Assembly (NCBI GenBank): GCA_014529385.2
Contig: CM043971.1
Span: forward strand, 60,402,709-60,466,708
Source: Adiantum capillus-veneris
Lineage: Eukaryota; Streptophyta; Polypodiopsida; Polypodiales; Pteridaceae
DNA length: 64,000 nucleotides
Direction of reading: 5' to 3'
Under the pieces are notes generated by a model. The model was not told where the DNA came from. It made no database searches and was given only the letters and a program-made list of their open reading frames with translations. This document shows, piece after piece, positions 51,923-63,958 of the stretch. A program made the translations under genes and the position numbers. Position 1 is the stretch's first letter. Every line of letters starts with the position of its first letter.

Positions 51923-53599
51923 CTATGAGCACCTCAAAAGGTAGAAGTCAGCTCCATCTTCATTGGCATTGGTGGCAAAGGCATCACCGATGCATAGAGC
52001 ATCACTAATTGCATCATGGTGCCCACCATACATCGGCAGATCTGATCCTTCGTCATTGCTAAAATATTCACTTTCTGCATTGTTACCATCAAATGCCTCA
52101 AGGGTTAGATACTCCCAGTACTCAACATGTGTGTTGTTCAAGCATCGCCTCCAACGCTGGGACATACAAAATTCACAAAAAAAAGTGAGAAGTCTAGAAC
52201 GGAGTGCACACTTGTCGCTCTTGGAATATCCATTGACACTGTGTATTGATCGTGAGCCTTCAACTCACTTGCAATTCCACTTCTTCTCCCTTGGCACCTC
52301 AGTTGCTTGGACCTCCCAAAAAATCCTGTTCACCCCTGTGTGACCACTTTCATCATTAAATTTATGCTTCAAGAAGCCAACAACATCCTTGGCACACTTC
52401 ATGTGCCATGCATGAGCCTTTAACTGCTCATGTGTTAAAGCCCTCTTAACAACTACCCTTTCCCCATCATGCTCCCCTTTGTCGTGGCCCGAGGCAAAGA
52501 AACTTCACAGCATTTCAATGCCAGTCAAACCATAGTACCTAAAACAATGACCCACCTTCAATGCTGGGCAGAATTTTTTTTTTGGAAACTTTTCATCAGA
52601 GGTGGAATAAAACCTGGCGTACCTTGACACAAAGAAGAACGGTCTAGATGAATTGAATTGAGCAGCACATCCATCTGACCACACCCAATGCCACTTCAAG
52701 AAGTTGAATCCCTGATTTTGAAGCCAAACACTATGCAGTTGCAAGCAATGTTGCACAAAAAGCGTGTCATGATCTTTGTCATCAGAAATGTTAAAATGTG
52801 TATATTTTAACACCTAGTCTTTCTCGTCTCGAATGTATGTAATGTGCACCAAGATGGTGACTTGTGAAGAGTACCAATGCATTGACTGGATTTCATTTTG
52901 CTCCTTAAATGAGTAATTTCCCGCAAATTCGATAACAGAGACCACTACATCTCTAGGAAACCTATGAATGCAATCCTTGAACTGCTGAGATTGCCACTGG
53001 GCAATAAAATTGTGTAGGATGTAAGTGGTCAGATGCTTTTTAAGAAAAGTTGTGAAATCCTTGCATCCCATTTCCTTCACCAGAAGATCCTTGCGCTTCT
53101 TGCCTTGAGAATGGGTTGAGGCAACATCTTCAAACACCTTAACAGAAATTTGGGCTGCACTTTCAAGTGTTTTGTTTGGACAAAGCAATAATCTCTTCGA
53201 CCCACATTGAGGACATTCTCCCTTTAAGCAAGTCAACTTATCAAATACGGAGTCCATTGGTTTTTCACATAACACACTTTCAGTCAATGTGCTTACACTG
53301 GTGTATGTGTACGTGGCAGCTTCACACTTACTTGGAGCCTCTTTTGGCAAGCATATAGCACACATGCAACCACACCCATCGCCGTGCATGCCTGTCTTAC
53401 TATGTCTCATGTGGTTGAATGCTTCCTTGAGATATATCATCTGAATATGAGCAATACAGCAGCACGTGTAACGGTCCTTCAACTTACGAACAAACCAAGG
53501 TTTCAATCCCTCAAAACATCTGAGTGAGATCTTGATGTGTGGATATTGCATTTGGAACCTCATGTAAAGCTCACCCTGTGCAAGAAAAAATTAAACCCA

Positions 53600-54275
53600 T
53601 CAGAGGCTCATATTTTTTTCAAAGTAAAACCCATCAAAGTAAAAGCTCTGTGAGGTATTCAATGATTTTTTCTACCTCCAAAGTACCTAGAGCACCTCTT
53701 TACTATCATGGTACTTCCATGACTACCTTTGGAATGAACTCTATGGTACTTTCAAGACTACCGTTGTGAGGTATTTTAGACTCTTTCAGAGATCCTGAGT
53801 ACCTAAAGATCCTCTTTACTGTCATGGTACTTCCATGACTACCTTTGAAAGGAACTCTATGAACTTTTTCTACCTCCAAAGTACCTAGAGAACCCATTTA
53901 AACTCACATGGTACTTTCAAGACTACCTTTGCAAGGTATTCTAGACTCTTTCAAAGATCCAGAGTACCTAAAGAGCCTTTATACTATCATGGTACTTCCA
54001 TGACTACCGTTGAAAGGAACTATGTGACTTTTCTCTGCCTCCAAAGTTCCTAGAGAACCTCTTCACTCTCATGGTAAATAACTACCTTTGAAAGGTCCAG
54101 AGTACCTAAAGAGCCTCTTTCAAGACTCTTTCAAAAGTCCAGAGTACCTAAAGAGCCTCTTTACTGTCATGGTACTTCCATGACTACCTTTGAAAGGAAC
54201 TCTATGAACTTTTTCTACCTCCAAAGTACCTAGAGGACCCATTTAGACTCGCATGGTACTTTCAAGACTACCTTT
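53600..54275. repeat. Minisatellite in the intron of the minus-strand gene, left part
   Basis: Irregular units with CATGGTACTTCCATGACTAC (53708, 53824, 53989, 54169), CTCCAAAGTACCTAGAG and AAAGATCC(A/T)GAGTACCTAAAG. Copia B is inserted at 54275. Confidence 0.85.
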
Positions 54276-54467
54276 TGTTGGGGTATAAAGCCCAATGTGG
54301 TCGCCCAGGTAAGTGGGCGGGCCGCTAGGTATGTACACATATTCTTTTGTAAAAACCTAATAAGAACTCACTATGCTCTACACATTACAGTAGAGCGAGT
54401 TCACCATATCGTCGTGCTCTTCTTCTCGCACTCTCTCTCGCGTCGCACTTCCGCTCGTACTCCTTCA
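54276..54467 (+). repeat. 5' LTR of copia B
   Basis: TGTTGGGGTATAAAGCCC...TCCTTCA. A short R/U5 follows a GTATAAAG TATA-like box at 54283. Confidence 0.95.
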
Positions 54468-54469
54468 AC

Positions 54470-54481
54470 TGGTATCAGAGC
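54470..54481 (+). other. Primer binding site (tRNA-iMet) of copia B
   Basis: TGGTATCAGAGC two bases after the LTR. Confidence 0.93.
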
Positions 54482-55565
54482 TCAGATCAAGGCTCGGGGC
54501 AGCATTGCAGGAGGCTAGAGCCACCAGCTCAGATTGGAGTGAAATTCGACAGGCGAAGACACGGCCCCAAATCTCGTGGGACAGCCCGAAGGACTGGGTG
54601 TTGCCAGAATTTCATTCTGAGGTCATCTCGACCACCGTTCGGCTTCGACAAAGGTCTGCGCAGACCATTTTCGACTACGTGGTCTCGACGGGTGCAGATC
54701 CGACTCTGCAAATTTGGGCTTTTCGGCCTACGACTGCAGGTGTTGAGGATATCGACACTCCCAGAGTGTTGATTTGTGGCTGTCTACACATCGAAGGACG
54801 GCTCACAGTTCTTGGAGGCGTGTCACATACGACACGGGCGCATCTACACACAGTCTGTAGGTGACATCCACTAGTTCATCAGGTAGCTTGTGTTTGCTGC
54901 TTGATATTCCAGATTTCATCCTGACATTGCAGGTACTTCCACATGGGATGTATTGTCAGAGATGATGTATGTCTGTTGAGGGTTTGCTGGCTGTGAGTCA
55001 CGCAGCAAACAACCGCCGCAACGGTTACAACATACAGTGGGAAATTTGTGGATGTATGACTTTGTGGGAAGTCTATGTATTGTCAGATTTACTGCAGCCT
55101 TTGTTGAGGGTCGAGTGAGGTTTTATTGACCTGGGGGATTCTCGAATGTTGAGATCCTTTCGGTGATACAGGTCTTGGAGCGATCCCTCGAGCACCCTTA
55201 GATAGGCAGCTAGGATGTATTGACTGTGAGTTAGACAGTTGGGATTGCATCTTTGCTTTACTGCCGTTGAGGCATTGTCACAGTCTATGCTTACAGGACA
55301 GTGATAGGACAGTCAGAGACAGTATAGGTGCAGGACAGGTTTACCCACAGCTTACAGTGTTAGAGAGACAATGGTTTTTTGAGCTGTTTTTTGGTCTGTT
55401 TTTAGTACACCAGAGCCATTTTACAAAGGAGACTCTGCCAAAATTTCTGCAGAATCTGAAGCTTTCTTGGTTCATTTGACAGGTTGATATTGGTTCAGAG
55501 GTCAGTTTACAGGGGAAACTCTGTCGAATTTTTCCCAGGAAAGTAAACTACTGTGAAGCGTAGCT

Positions 55566-58500
55566 ATGGCTGGATCACAGGACACTGCTCTTTACAATAT
55601 CAAGAAGCTGGATGGAACCAATTTCCCATTGTGGAAGAAGCAGATTTGGCATGTGTTGGTACAAAAGAAGCAGATAAAACCTATAAAGCTCAAGGAGATA
55701 AAACCAAAAGATATGGACGAAATGGAGCGAAATGGATGAATTGGCACTTTCTACCATTATGCTGACTTTGGCAGAAAGCGTTTACTTCAATGTAGCAGAC
55801 GAGATGTCGGCTTATCAAGCATGGTTAAAGCTGAGTGATCTTTATGAGAAGCAGAGTGCAGCTTCACAGGTATACTGGCTTAAGAAGCTTGTTGACTTGA
55901 AGATGAAAGAAGGGACACCTATGTCCAATCATCTGAATGAATTCAACACAATCTATAGTCAGTTGTTAGCTCAAGGTGTCAAGTTTGATGAACCTGTTAG
56001 AGCTATGTTCCTGTTGATCACATTGTCGAAAAGTTGGGACACTTTTCGCACAGCTTTGAGTAATTCTGCACCTCCAGATGGTTTGAACATAGCAGGTGTA
56101 GAAGGAAGTCTGCTTACTGAAGAAACCAATAGAAAGACAATGGACAAAGGCAAAGGAACAGCCTTAGTTGTCAGGGGAAGGACCAAAGAAAAGTACAAAG
56201 GTGGAAAGAGGAATCAGTCTCGTAGCAAGTCTCACAGTGCTAAAGGCAAGAGTGACATAGAATGCTACCATTGTGGCAAGAAGGGTCACAAGAAAAGAGA
56301 CTGCAGAGAATGGAAAGCAGAAAAAGGCAAAGAGAAAGCTGAAGACCATGGTGAGAAGCACAAGTCCTCAGTGAAGATTCAAGAAATAAATGTGACAAAC
56401 ACTGTTGCAGAGGATGACAGTCTAGTGTCAGGAGACATCTACTTCTTGAATAATACAATGGACTCAGCTCTTCTTACAGCATCTGATGGAAATTCACTGA
56501 GTGACTGGATTATAGACTCAGGGGCATCACTTCATGTGTCTCCAAACAAGGAGTGGTTTACCTCTTATGTGACCACTAAAGATCATGTTCGGCTAGGCAA
56601 TGGGCAGACATGTGAGATCTTAGGTGTTGGAGATGTTCAATTGAAGTTTCAGAATGGCTCTTCTTTCACGCTGAAGAATGTGAGACATGTTCCCGCAATT
56701 ACAAAGAGCTTGATCAGCACAAGTTGAGTTGATGATGCTGGCTACGTCACCACTTTTGGACAGAACATGTGGAAGATATCCAAGGGTTCTATGACAGTAG
56801 CACATGGAGTAAAGTCTGGAGGACTTTACATGATTTATGTATCAAATGTCTCTAAAAATGTAATCAATGTAACCGAGCAGCCGAACGTTTCTTTGTGGCG
56901 TAGCCGGTTAGGACATATGTCCAAGAAGGGAATGGAAATCTTGTCTCGTTCTGGTTATTTTCCTGGCTTTTCATTTAATGATTTTGAATTCTGTGAACAT
57001 TGTCTGTATGGTAAGCAAACACAGTAGCCACATAAGCATAGAAGCAGTAGAAGAGATACACAGTTGGCACTTGTTCATAGTGATTTGTGTAGACCTATGC
57101 CTAACCTATCTCTAGGGGGAGCTTCTTACTTTATGACATTTATAGATGATTACTCGAGAAAAGTATGGGTTTACTTTGTCAAGCACAAGGATGAAGCGTT
57201 TAGTGTTTTCAAAACGTTTGTGACACTTGTGGAGAATCAGAGTGACAAGAAGCTTAAATGCTTACGCACTGACAATGGTGGAGAGTATGTTTCAAAGGCC
57301 TTTCAGGACTTTTGTGAGTCAAAAGGTATAAAACGTGAACTTACTGCTCCTTACAATCCTCCTCAAAATGGTGTTGCTGAGAGGATGAATAGGACCATAC
57401 AAGAGAAGGTCAGAAGTATGTCGTCTAATGCACAGCTGCCAAATGGGTTTTGGGCTGAAGCTGTATCAACAGCTGTTCATCTTGTAAATAGATCTCCTAG
57501 CAAGGTTTTGCAGAAGGATTCAGTGCCAGAGATGGTATGGTCAGGAAAAATGCCCTCATACAAGCATCTCAAAGTCTTTGGCTGTGAGGCATATACTCAT
57601 GTTCCAAAGGAATTTAGGAACAAACTTGAGTCAAAGAGCAGAAAGTGCATCTTTCTAGGCTATGGTAATTCTGGTGAGATGGGGTACAGACTTTGGGATC
57701 CCAAATCCAGAAAGGTTGTCCACAGCAATGATGTTCACTTTAATGAATCCAAATATCATTCTAAACCAGAGAGGGTTGAGGAGATTAGAAGAGTTGTCTT
57801 CCAGTGCAAGACAAAATGTCAGGGCTCAAGAGGAGCAAGGACATGATAGAGTGGAACCACAGGTTGTGGCTGAGCCTGATCCACCTATTGTGCATAGATC
57901 TGGACGTATCACACGACCTCCTGATAGGTTTGTTCCATCTATGAACTATGTCATGTTGACTGATTGCAATGAGCCTTCATGTTACAAGGAAGAAGTGCAA
58001 ATGAAGGACTCTAGGAATTGGCAATTGGCCATGCAGTCAGAGATGACAGCTTTGCATAAAAACAAGACATGGAAGCTAGTTAAATTACCACAGGGCAAAA
58101 AGGCTCTACATTGTAAATGGGTTTACAGGTATAAGATCACCGCTCATGATAGTCAGCCAAAGTACAAAGCAAGGCTTGTTGCCAAGGGATTTAAGCAAGA
58201 ACAAGGCATTGACTTTGATGAAGTTTTCTCTCCAGTGGTCAAGATGACTACATTGAGATGCTTTCTTGCATTGGTTGCCATATTAGATTTGGTGTTGCAC
58301 CAAATGGATGTCAAGACAACGTTCTTGCATGGTGATTTAGATGTGGAAATTTACATGCAGCAGCCAAAAGGGTTTGTTGAGAAAGTCAAGGAAGATTGGG
58401 TATGCCAGTTGTTAAAGAGTCTTTATGGCTTAAAACAATCACCGAGAGCATGGTACCATAAGTTCCAGAAGTTTATGCTTTCTCAAGGCTACAAAGGTAG

Positions 58501-59525
58501 TGAGTTCGATCACTGTCTATATACAAAGAAGGCTAAGGATGGTAGTTGGCTGATCCTTATTTTGTATGTGGATGACATGTTGATTGCTGGCAAGCACTTG
58601 GAAGAAATTTCAACTTTGAAGTCAAAGATGGCAAAATCGTTTGACATGAAAGACATGGGTGAGGCAAGTCATATACTTGGTATGCGCATCGAGAGAGACA
58701 GATCAAAGAAGTTGATTTGGTTATCTCAAACAGAGTATATTGACAAGGTTTTGCAACGTTTCAATATGGAGAAGGGAAAGGCACTGAGTGTTCCATTGCC
58801 ACCATATGTGAAACTTAGCAAACAAGATTGTCCTGTGTCTGAGGAAGAACAGGCTGAAACAGATAAGATTCCATATGCGTCTGCAGTGGGTAGTTTGATG
58901 TATGCAATGATTGCTACTCGCCCAGACATTGCATTTGCAGTGGGAGTAGTAAGTCTATACATGTCAAACCCAGGCAAGAAACATTGGGAGGCAGTGAAAG
59001 GAATATTGAGATACCTGAAAGCTACAAAGAGTATGCGTATATGCTATGGGAGTTAGGAGCTAAGTGTAAAGGGTTTTATAGACTCAGATTATGCAGGTGA
59101 CTTAGACAACCGAAGGTCTACGTCAGGGTATGTCTTTACATTGGCTGGTGGAGCAGTAACATGGCGTTCTAGATTACAAGATTGTGTTACTCAGTCTACT
59201 ACAGAGGCTGAATATGTTGCAGCATCAGAGGCATGCAAAGAATCAATTTGGCTTAATCGACTAGTAATAGATTTGGGAATCAAAGAAGAGATGCCTGTGT
59301 TATATTGTGATAGTTTAAAGTGCTATACAATTGGCTCGCAATCCAGTTTATCACTCAAAGACAAAGCATGTGGATGTGAAGTATCATTTCATCAGGGAAA
59401 TGCTCGAGGATAAGCAACTTCAGCTTGTCAAAGTTCACACCACAGAAAATCCTGCTGATCTACTTACAAAAGGACTTCCCTCAGAGAGCTTTGCGCATTT
59501 TTGCAAGCAGTTAGGTATAGGGTAG
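55566..59525 (+). pseudogene. Copia B gag-pol polyprotein
   Basis: ATG 55566 (MAGSQDTALYNIKKLDGTNF). Domain order: gag core, knuckle CYHCGKKGHKKRDC (about 56262-56303), protease WIIDSGASLHVSPN (about 56509), pre-integrase SLWRSRLGHMSKKGME with CEHCLYGKQ, integrase with FIDDYSRKVWVY, LRTDNGGEYVSKAF and the Glu in PQNGVAERMNR, RT (from about 58050) with CKWVYRYK, LVAKGFKQEQGIDF, DVKTTFLHGDL and catalytic ILYVDDMLIAGK, then RNase H with DSDYAGDLDNRRSTSGY and STTEAEYVAAS. Lesions: frameshift near 55735, TGA 56725, TAG 57025, frameshift near 57800, TAG near 59055, frameshift near 59345. Domain order PR-IN-RT-RH makes it Ty1/copia. Length is normal for the family. Confidence 0.95.
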
Positions 59526-59603
59526 TACATCACTTCTCTACATCTCTTGTATATTAGCTTGTATAGTAGCTTCTCTCACACTTAAAGTACCACATTGGAC
59601 TTT

Positions 59604-59613
59604 AAGTGGGAGG
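59604..59613 (+). other. Polypurine tract of copia B
   Basis: AAGTGGGAGG just upstream of the 3' LTR (59615). Confidence 0.82.
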
Positions 59614-59614
59614 T

Positions 59615-59806
59615 TGTTGGGGTATAAAGCCCAATGTGGTCGCCTAGGTAAGTGGGCGGGCCGCCAGGTATGTACACATATTCTTTTGTAAAAACCTAAT
59701 AAGAACTCACTATGCTCTACACATTACAGTAGAGCGAGTTCACCATATCGTCGTGCTCTTCTTCTCGCACTCTCTCTCGCGTCACACTTCCGCTCGTACT
59801 TCTTCA
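59615..59806 (+). repeat. 3' LTR of copia B
   Basis: TGTTGGGGTATAAAGCCC...TTCTTCA, followed by TSD CCTTT. Confidence 0.95.
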
Positions 59807-59811
59807 CCTTT

Positions 59812-59945
59812 GCCAGGTATTCTAGACTCTTTCAAAGATCCAGAGTACCTAAAGATCCTTTTATACTATCATGGTACTTCCATGACTACCTTTGAAAGGA
59901 ACTCTATGACTTTTCTCTACATCCAAAGTTCATACCTATGAAAAT
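59812..59945. repeat. Minisatellite, right part
   Basis: The tandem words seen at 53600-54275 resume here (AAAGATCCAGAGTACCTAAAG, ATGGTACTTCCATGACTAC), confirming that copia B split the array. Confidence 0.85.
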
Positions 59946-60845
59946 TTAGGAGCATACCTGTGAATCATCAAGCAAATGTATTGGATGCTTTATGTAAGAT
60001 TTTTTGCCCAATCGTTTTCGACACACATCTTTTTTTTTTGGCGACACTCTTGTCTCTGTCTGCCAAAAGGAAAAAACAAGGTCTTTTGTCGCTTGTGTGA
60101 TGGTGGAACTTTGAGGTATTTGACGACTACATAATTGCAAAAGAAATGCGCCAACCTCAGCCTGTTTTAACCTTCAATTGGATGCTGCAAAGTTTCGTCG
60201 ATGCAATCCAGTAAATCTGGCCATCTTGGAGTTGCAAATAGACCTTGATGGATCTCCTTCACTATTCACCAACATCATGCAAACAGCTCTTTTAATCTTC
60301 AGCTCCTCTTCAGACATGGATGCTTTGACTTTAGTAATTGTGCCTCGAATATTGGATAGTATTGACTTCTCAGATGCATGATGCAAACGTCTAAAAGCTG
60401 GCAGTCCTAAAAGACATTGAAAGGCGGTTTTCTTAGCATCACAAGTCATGCCTTTTGTTGCTTCCTGCCAGCATTTTGAGACTTTCATGCAAACCTGATT
60501 CACATCTTCTGTTGACCTTGAACCTGATGCATCACTTTCTCGTTGTCTCCTACGGCTCTCTCTTTTCATCATAGACCAATATTCTCGCATCCGATGGTTA
60601 CCTTCATGGCGAATTGTGACTGAGTCATCCCTGTGGTAATTGTGAGTCATGTCATCATGAAGTGGATTGTATTGCACATGCTCCTGAAAGTACTCAGAGA
60701 TCTGCAGTGTACTTGGAGGTGGCTCATTTTTCACAATCCTCTCTTCAAAACATCCGACACCACAAGCAATGGCCGGCAAATTTTGTGGAGGTTGTTGCTG
60801 GTGCGGAACGTGCTCTCCCAAGCTGCTGAAATCGACATTCCACAA

Positions 60846-60993
60846 AAGGTGACAATCGATTGGAGGCTACTGCTCAGACACATCCTGTTGGCCAATCTCC
60901 TACTGCAACATCTCCATCTCGATCTCCTGGACCTTTAGTCTCCACACCTTATGAAAATTCTCCACAAGTTCCTGCTGCAATTTTCCTTCTTCT

Positions 60994-60996
<3 letters not shown>
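60846..60996 (-). other. Possible 5' extension of the minus-strand gene
   Basis: The same frame continues upstream (LQQELVENFHKVWRLKVQ, EIGQQDVSEQ, PPIDCHLLW) with two TAG codons, up to the (GA)n tract. The plus strand also has an open Pro/Ser/Thr-rich frame here (TAQTHPVGQSPTATSPSRS), so which strand codes is undecided. No ATG start was found for the gene. Confidence 0.35.

Positions 60997-61066
<70 letters not shown>
60997..61066. repeat. (GA)n microsatellite
   Basis: About 35 GA units. No LINE 3' end adjoins it, unlike most other GA tracts in the window. Confidence 0.95.
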
Positions 61067-61068
<2 letters not shown>

Positions 61069-61208
61069 GTAGACTACTGAAAGGGGAGGTAGAGAGTCTT
61101 GCATTCGACTAAATCAAGAACCGTTAAAGTTGTTGGCACAACGCCTTTAGAAATATTAAATATTTATCTTTTGGCTTTTGAAAACTGCCAACAAAACACC
61201 ATCCAATA

Positions 61209-63958
61209 GTGCCTCACAAGAGGTGTCAAGGACATTACTTTTTGCACCACCAACCCATGCTTTCAGCCATACATGGTTGGAGGTATTGTGTCTCTTTCAT
61301 TGATGACCATACAAGGAAATTATGGGTCTACTTCATGCGTAACAAAAGTGAAGTGTTTGGTCACTTTCAAGACTTCAAAGTCATGATTGAGAAGGAGACA
61401 AATATGCAAATCAAGACATTGAGGTCAGATGGAGGGGGAGAGTACTTCTCCAATGATTTTTCAGATTTTCTACGAATGCATCCAGTATATGCTGGCAGTT
61501 TACATGCAGGTATACTCCACAGCAGAATGGGGTCGCAGAAAGGAAAAACATGCACATTGCAGAGGTTGCACGTGCATTGATGAATGAGAAGAAAATGCCT
61601 CATCATTTTTGGGCCGAAGCTATAAATACAGCTGTGTATATTATGAACAAGACACCTACAGCTGCGGTGCATGATGTAACACCTGAGGAAAAGTTTACAG
61701 GTACAAAGCTTGATTTGGCACACTTGAAAGTGTTTGGCTGCATAGCTTACGTGCATGTACCAGATGAGTTGCATAGGAAATTGGATCCTAAAGCAGAGAA
61801 ATGTATTCTTGTGGGATATTCCCTTGAACAAAAGGAGTACAGGTGCTACAATCCTACTACATGAGAATTACGTGTGAGCAGAGATGTAGTCTTTGATGAG
61901 ATGAGCAGCTGGTACAGTAATGCACATGGCATTATTGAAGCTGATGCAAAAGATGATGTGGTTGTACAAAATGTGAGACCACAGTCATAGGTTTTGAGTG
62001 GACCACAAGAGTCCTCTTCTTGTGGCTCTGTTGAGAAGCCATGGAATGGTAGACTACATACGTAGGTTACTCCACCAGCAGGTACAGGGAATGTTTCACG
62101 AAAAGGAAAGGAAAAGGTTGATGAACCTCCCTTTATGGCTGATGCATCATCAAGTTTTTCACATGTAGACATTGATTCAGATGGTTCTGAACAAAGTCTT
62201 GATGAGGAATTTGGAATTCCGGTTGTCAGGACACCTGGTGTAAGGAAAGTACAAGAAGATGCTAGAGGGCAAAGGAGTGACCCAGGACCGCGCAGATCTA
62301 ACAGAGTCAGAAATCCAATTCAAAAATTGACTTATGATGGGTATCTAGCTCATCACCAAGCCTACATGGCTAAGGTGATACAGGATGTGGAGTCCACATG
62401 TTTTGAGGATGCAGTTGGAAATGTGCATTGGGATGACGCAATGAATGAAGAGATGGATGCATTGGAAGCAAACGACACATGGGAGTTGGTGCCATTGCCA
62501 AATGGCAAGAAAGATATTGGCTGTAAATGGGTATATAAAACCAAGCATAAGGCTGATGGTAACATTGAGCATCACAAGGCAAGGCTGGTCGCAAAGGGTT
62601 ATGCACAGACGTATGGCATAGACTATGAGGAGACCTTTGATCCAGTGGCAAAGATGACGACTGTGAGAGCTGTCATAGCAGTGGCTGCATCTAGAGGATG
62701 GATTATGCATCAAATGGATGTAAAGAATGCCTTCTTGAATGGTGAGTTACAAGAGGAAGTGTATATGGATCAGCCACCTGGTTATGTCGATCCAGGTTAC
62801 CCAGATTATGTATGCAGACTTCTCAAAGCTTTGTATGGTTTGAAGCACGGCTCTAGAGCATGGTATGACAGGATTGCCAAGTATCTTGTCAGTATTGGGT
62901 TTAGGAGAGCTCATGTTGATCATTCACTCTATATACGTGAGAGTGATGTGGGAATTGTGGTCATTACCATACATGTAGATGACCTTATTATTGTGGGTGA
63001 CAATGCTATGGAGATTGACCATGTGAAGGGTCTTCTCAAACAGGAGTTTGAAATGAAAGATTTGGGCGAGTTGCGCTACTTTATTGGCATTGAGGTGATC
63101 AGGACTCCAGAGGGTGTATGGCTGTCACAGAGACAATATGCTTTGGACATGTTGTCAAAGTATGGTATGGCTGATTGTAAGCCAATTTCCATTCCCTTGG
63201 ATGTGAATGCAAAGCTGAATGCAGAGAAGGGTGATGTTGTTGAGGATGTCAATATGTACAGGAAAATTGTGGGTAGTCTAATCTACTTGACTATCACGAG
63301 GCCAGACTTGAGCTACACAGTAAGCTTGGAGATTCAATTCATGCAGCTTCCGAGGAAGCCAAATTTGGATGGAGTACGACGCACACTTCGGTATGTGCAA
63401 GGGACTCTTGACTATGCATTGTTCTATGCAGCACATGAGCCATTAGCATTGTATGGGTATACAGATGCAGATTGGGCAGGTAGCATTGTTGATAGGAGAT
63501 CTACGAGTGGATTCATGTTCTCTTTTGGGAGTGCTGTTGTTACTTGGAGCAGAAAAAAGCAGCCTACGGTTGCTTTATGGAGCAGAGAGGCCGAGTACAG
63601 AGGTGCAGCAGTTGCAGTGTACGAGGTAGCTTGGCTACGCACATTACTTGAGGACTTGGGAGTGCAGGTGGACCAGCAGATTGTCATCCATTGTGAAAAC
63701 CTCAGCAGCATGCAGTTGGCTAGGAACCCAGTGTTCCATGCCAGGACCAAGCACATAGAGGTCCATTACCACTACGTTCGAGAGCGAGTTTTGGCGGGCG
63801 ACATCGACTTGGTCTACATCAGTATAGAGGAGCAGATAACGGATATCTTTACCAAGGCCCTCAGAGCTGAGAAGCTTCGACATTTTTGGACTATGCTTGG
63901 AATCTACGACATGCAGAGCTCGAGGGGGAGTGTTGAGATGTCGAGCTCTACATCTTGA
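61209..63958 (+). pseudogene. Copia C pol, 5'-truncated; RT/RNase H frame long and open
   Basis: Integrase begins mid-core (YCVSFIDDHTRKLWVYFM, LRSDGGGEYFSND). A frameshift near 61480 and stops at 61862 (TGA), 61988 and 62063 (TAG) follow. From 62135 an open frame of 607 codons carries RT and RNase H: GCKWVYKTKHKADG, LVAKGYAQTYGIDY, DVKNAFLNGELQ, the catalytic box IHVDDLIIVG (His in place of the usual Tyr of YVDD), LGELRYFIGIEV, then DADWAGSIVDRRSTSGF and a REAEYRGAAVA block where the family has TEAEY. Gag, protease and the start of integrase are absent. The frame reads through the polypurine tract into the 3' LTR before stopping at 63956. It is a different copia lineage from A and B. Confidence 0.9.
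63922..63930 (+). other. Polypurine tract of copia C
   Basis: GAGGGGGAG immediately before TGTTGAGATG. Confidence 0.82.

Larger units (their letters stand above)
54276..59806 (+). mobile_element. Ty1/copia element B, full length but mutated
   Basis: 192-bp LTRs (54276-54467 and 59615-59806) that differ at about four positions (about 2%). The 5-bp TSD CCTTT is at 54271-54275 and 59807-59811, within the minisatellite. PBS 54470-54481; PPT about 59604-59613. Leader of about 1.08 kb, then one gag-pol region with three frameshifts and three stops. Confidence 0.96.
51923..60845 (-). pseudogene. Uncharacterised plant family with transposase-like motifs, in-frame stops
   Basis: Minus strand, two exons: 60845-59958 and 53575-51923, with intron 53576-59957 (donor CACAG|GTATGC, acceptor TTGCACAG|GGT, phase 0). 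About 847 codons remain in one frame. N-terminal part: Gln/Pro-rich, then CWQEATKGMTCDAKK and HPIHLLDDSQ. Exon 2: LKPWFVRKLKDRYTCCC, a Cys cluster (GDGCGCMCAICLPKE, CLKGECPQCG), NEIQSMHWYSSQVTILVH, FNISDDKDHDTLFVQHC, WSDGCAAQFNSSRPFFFVSR, FFASGHDKGEHDGE and a final FCEFC. I know this pattern as an abundant, unnamed streptophyte family. The spaced acidic blocks resemble an RNase H-fold transposase, but that is inference. Stops: TGA 60174-60176, TAG 52814-52816, TGA 52505-52507, TGA near 52273. No frameshift. Copia B lies in the intron. Confidence 0.7.

Noticed and set aside
53563-60845. Minisatellite and copia B as evidence of two unrelated genes on either side.
   Set aside because: Good splice sites on the minus strand at 59958/59957 and 53576/53575, with matched phase and continuous family order, join the two parts into one gene.
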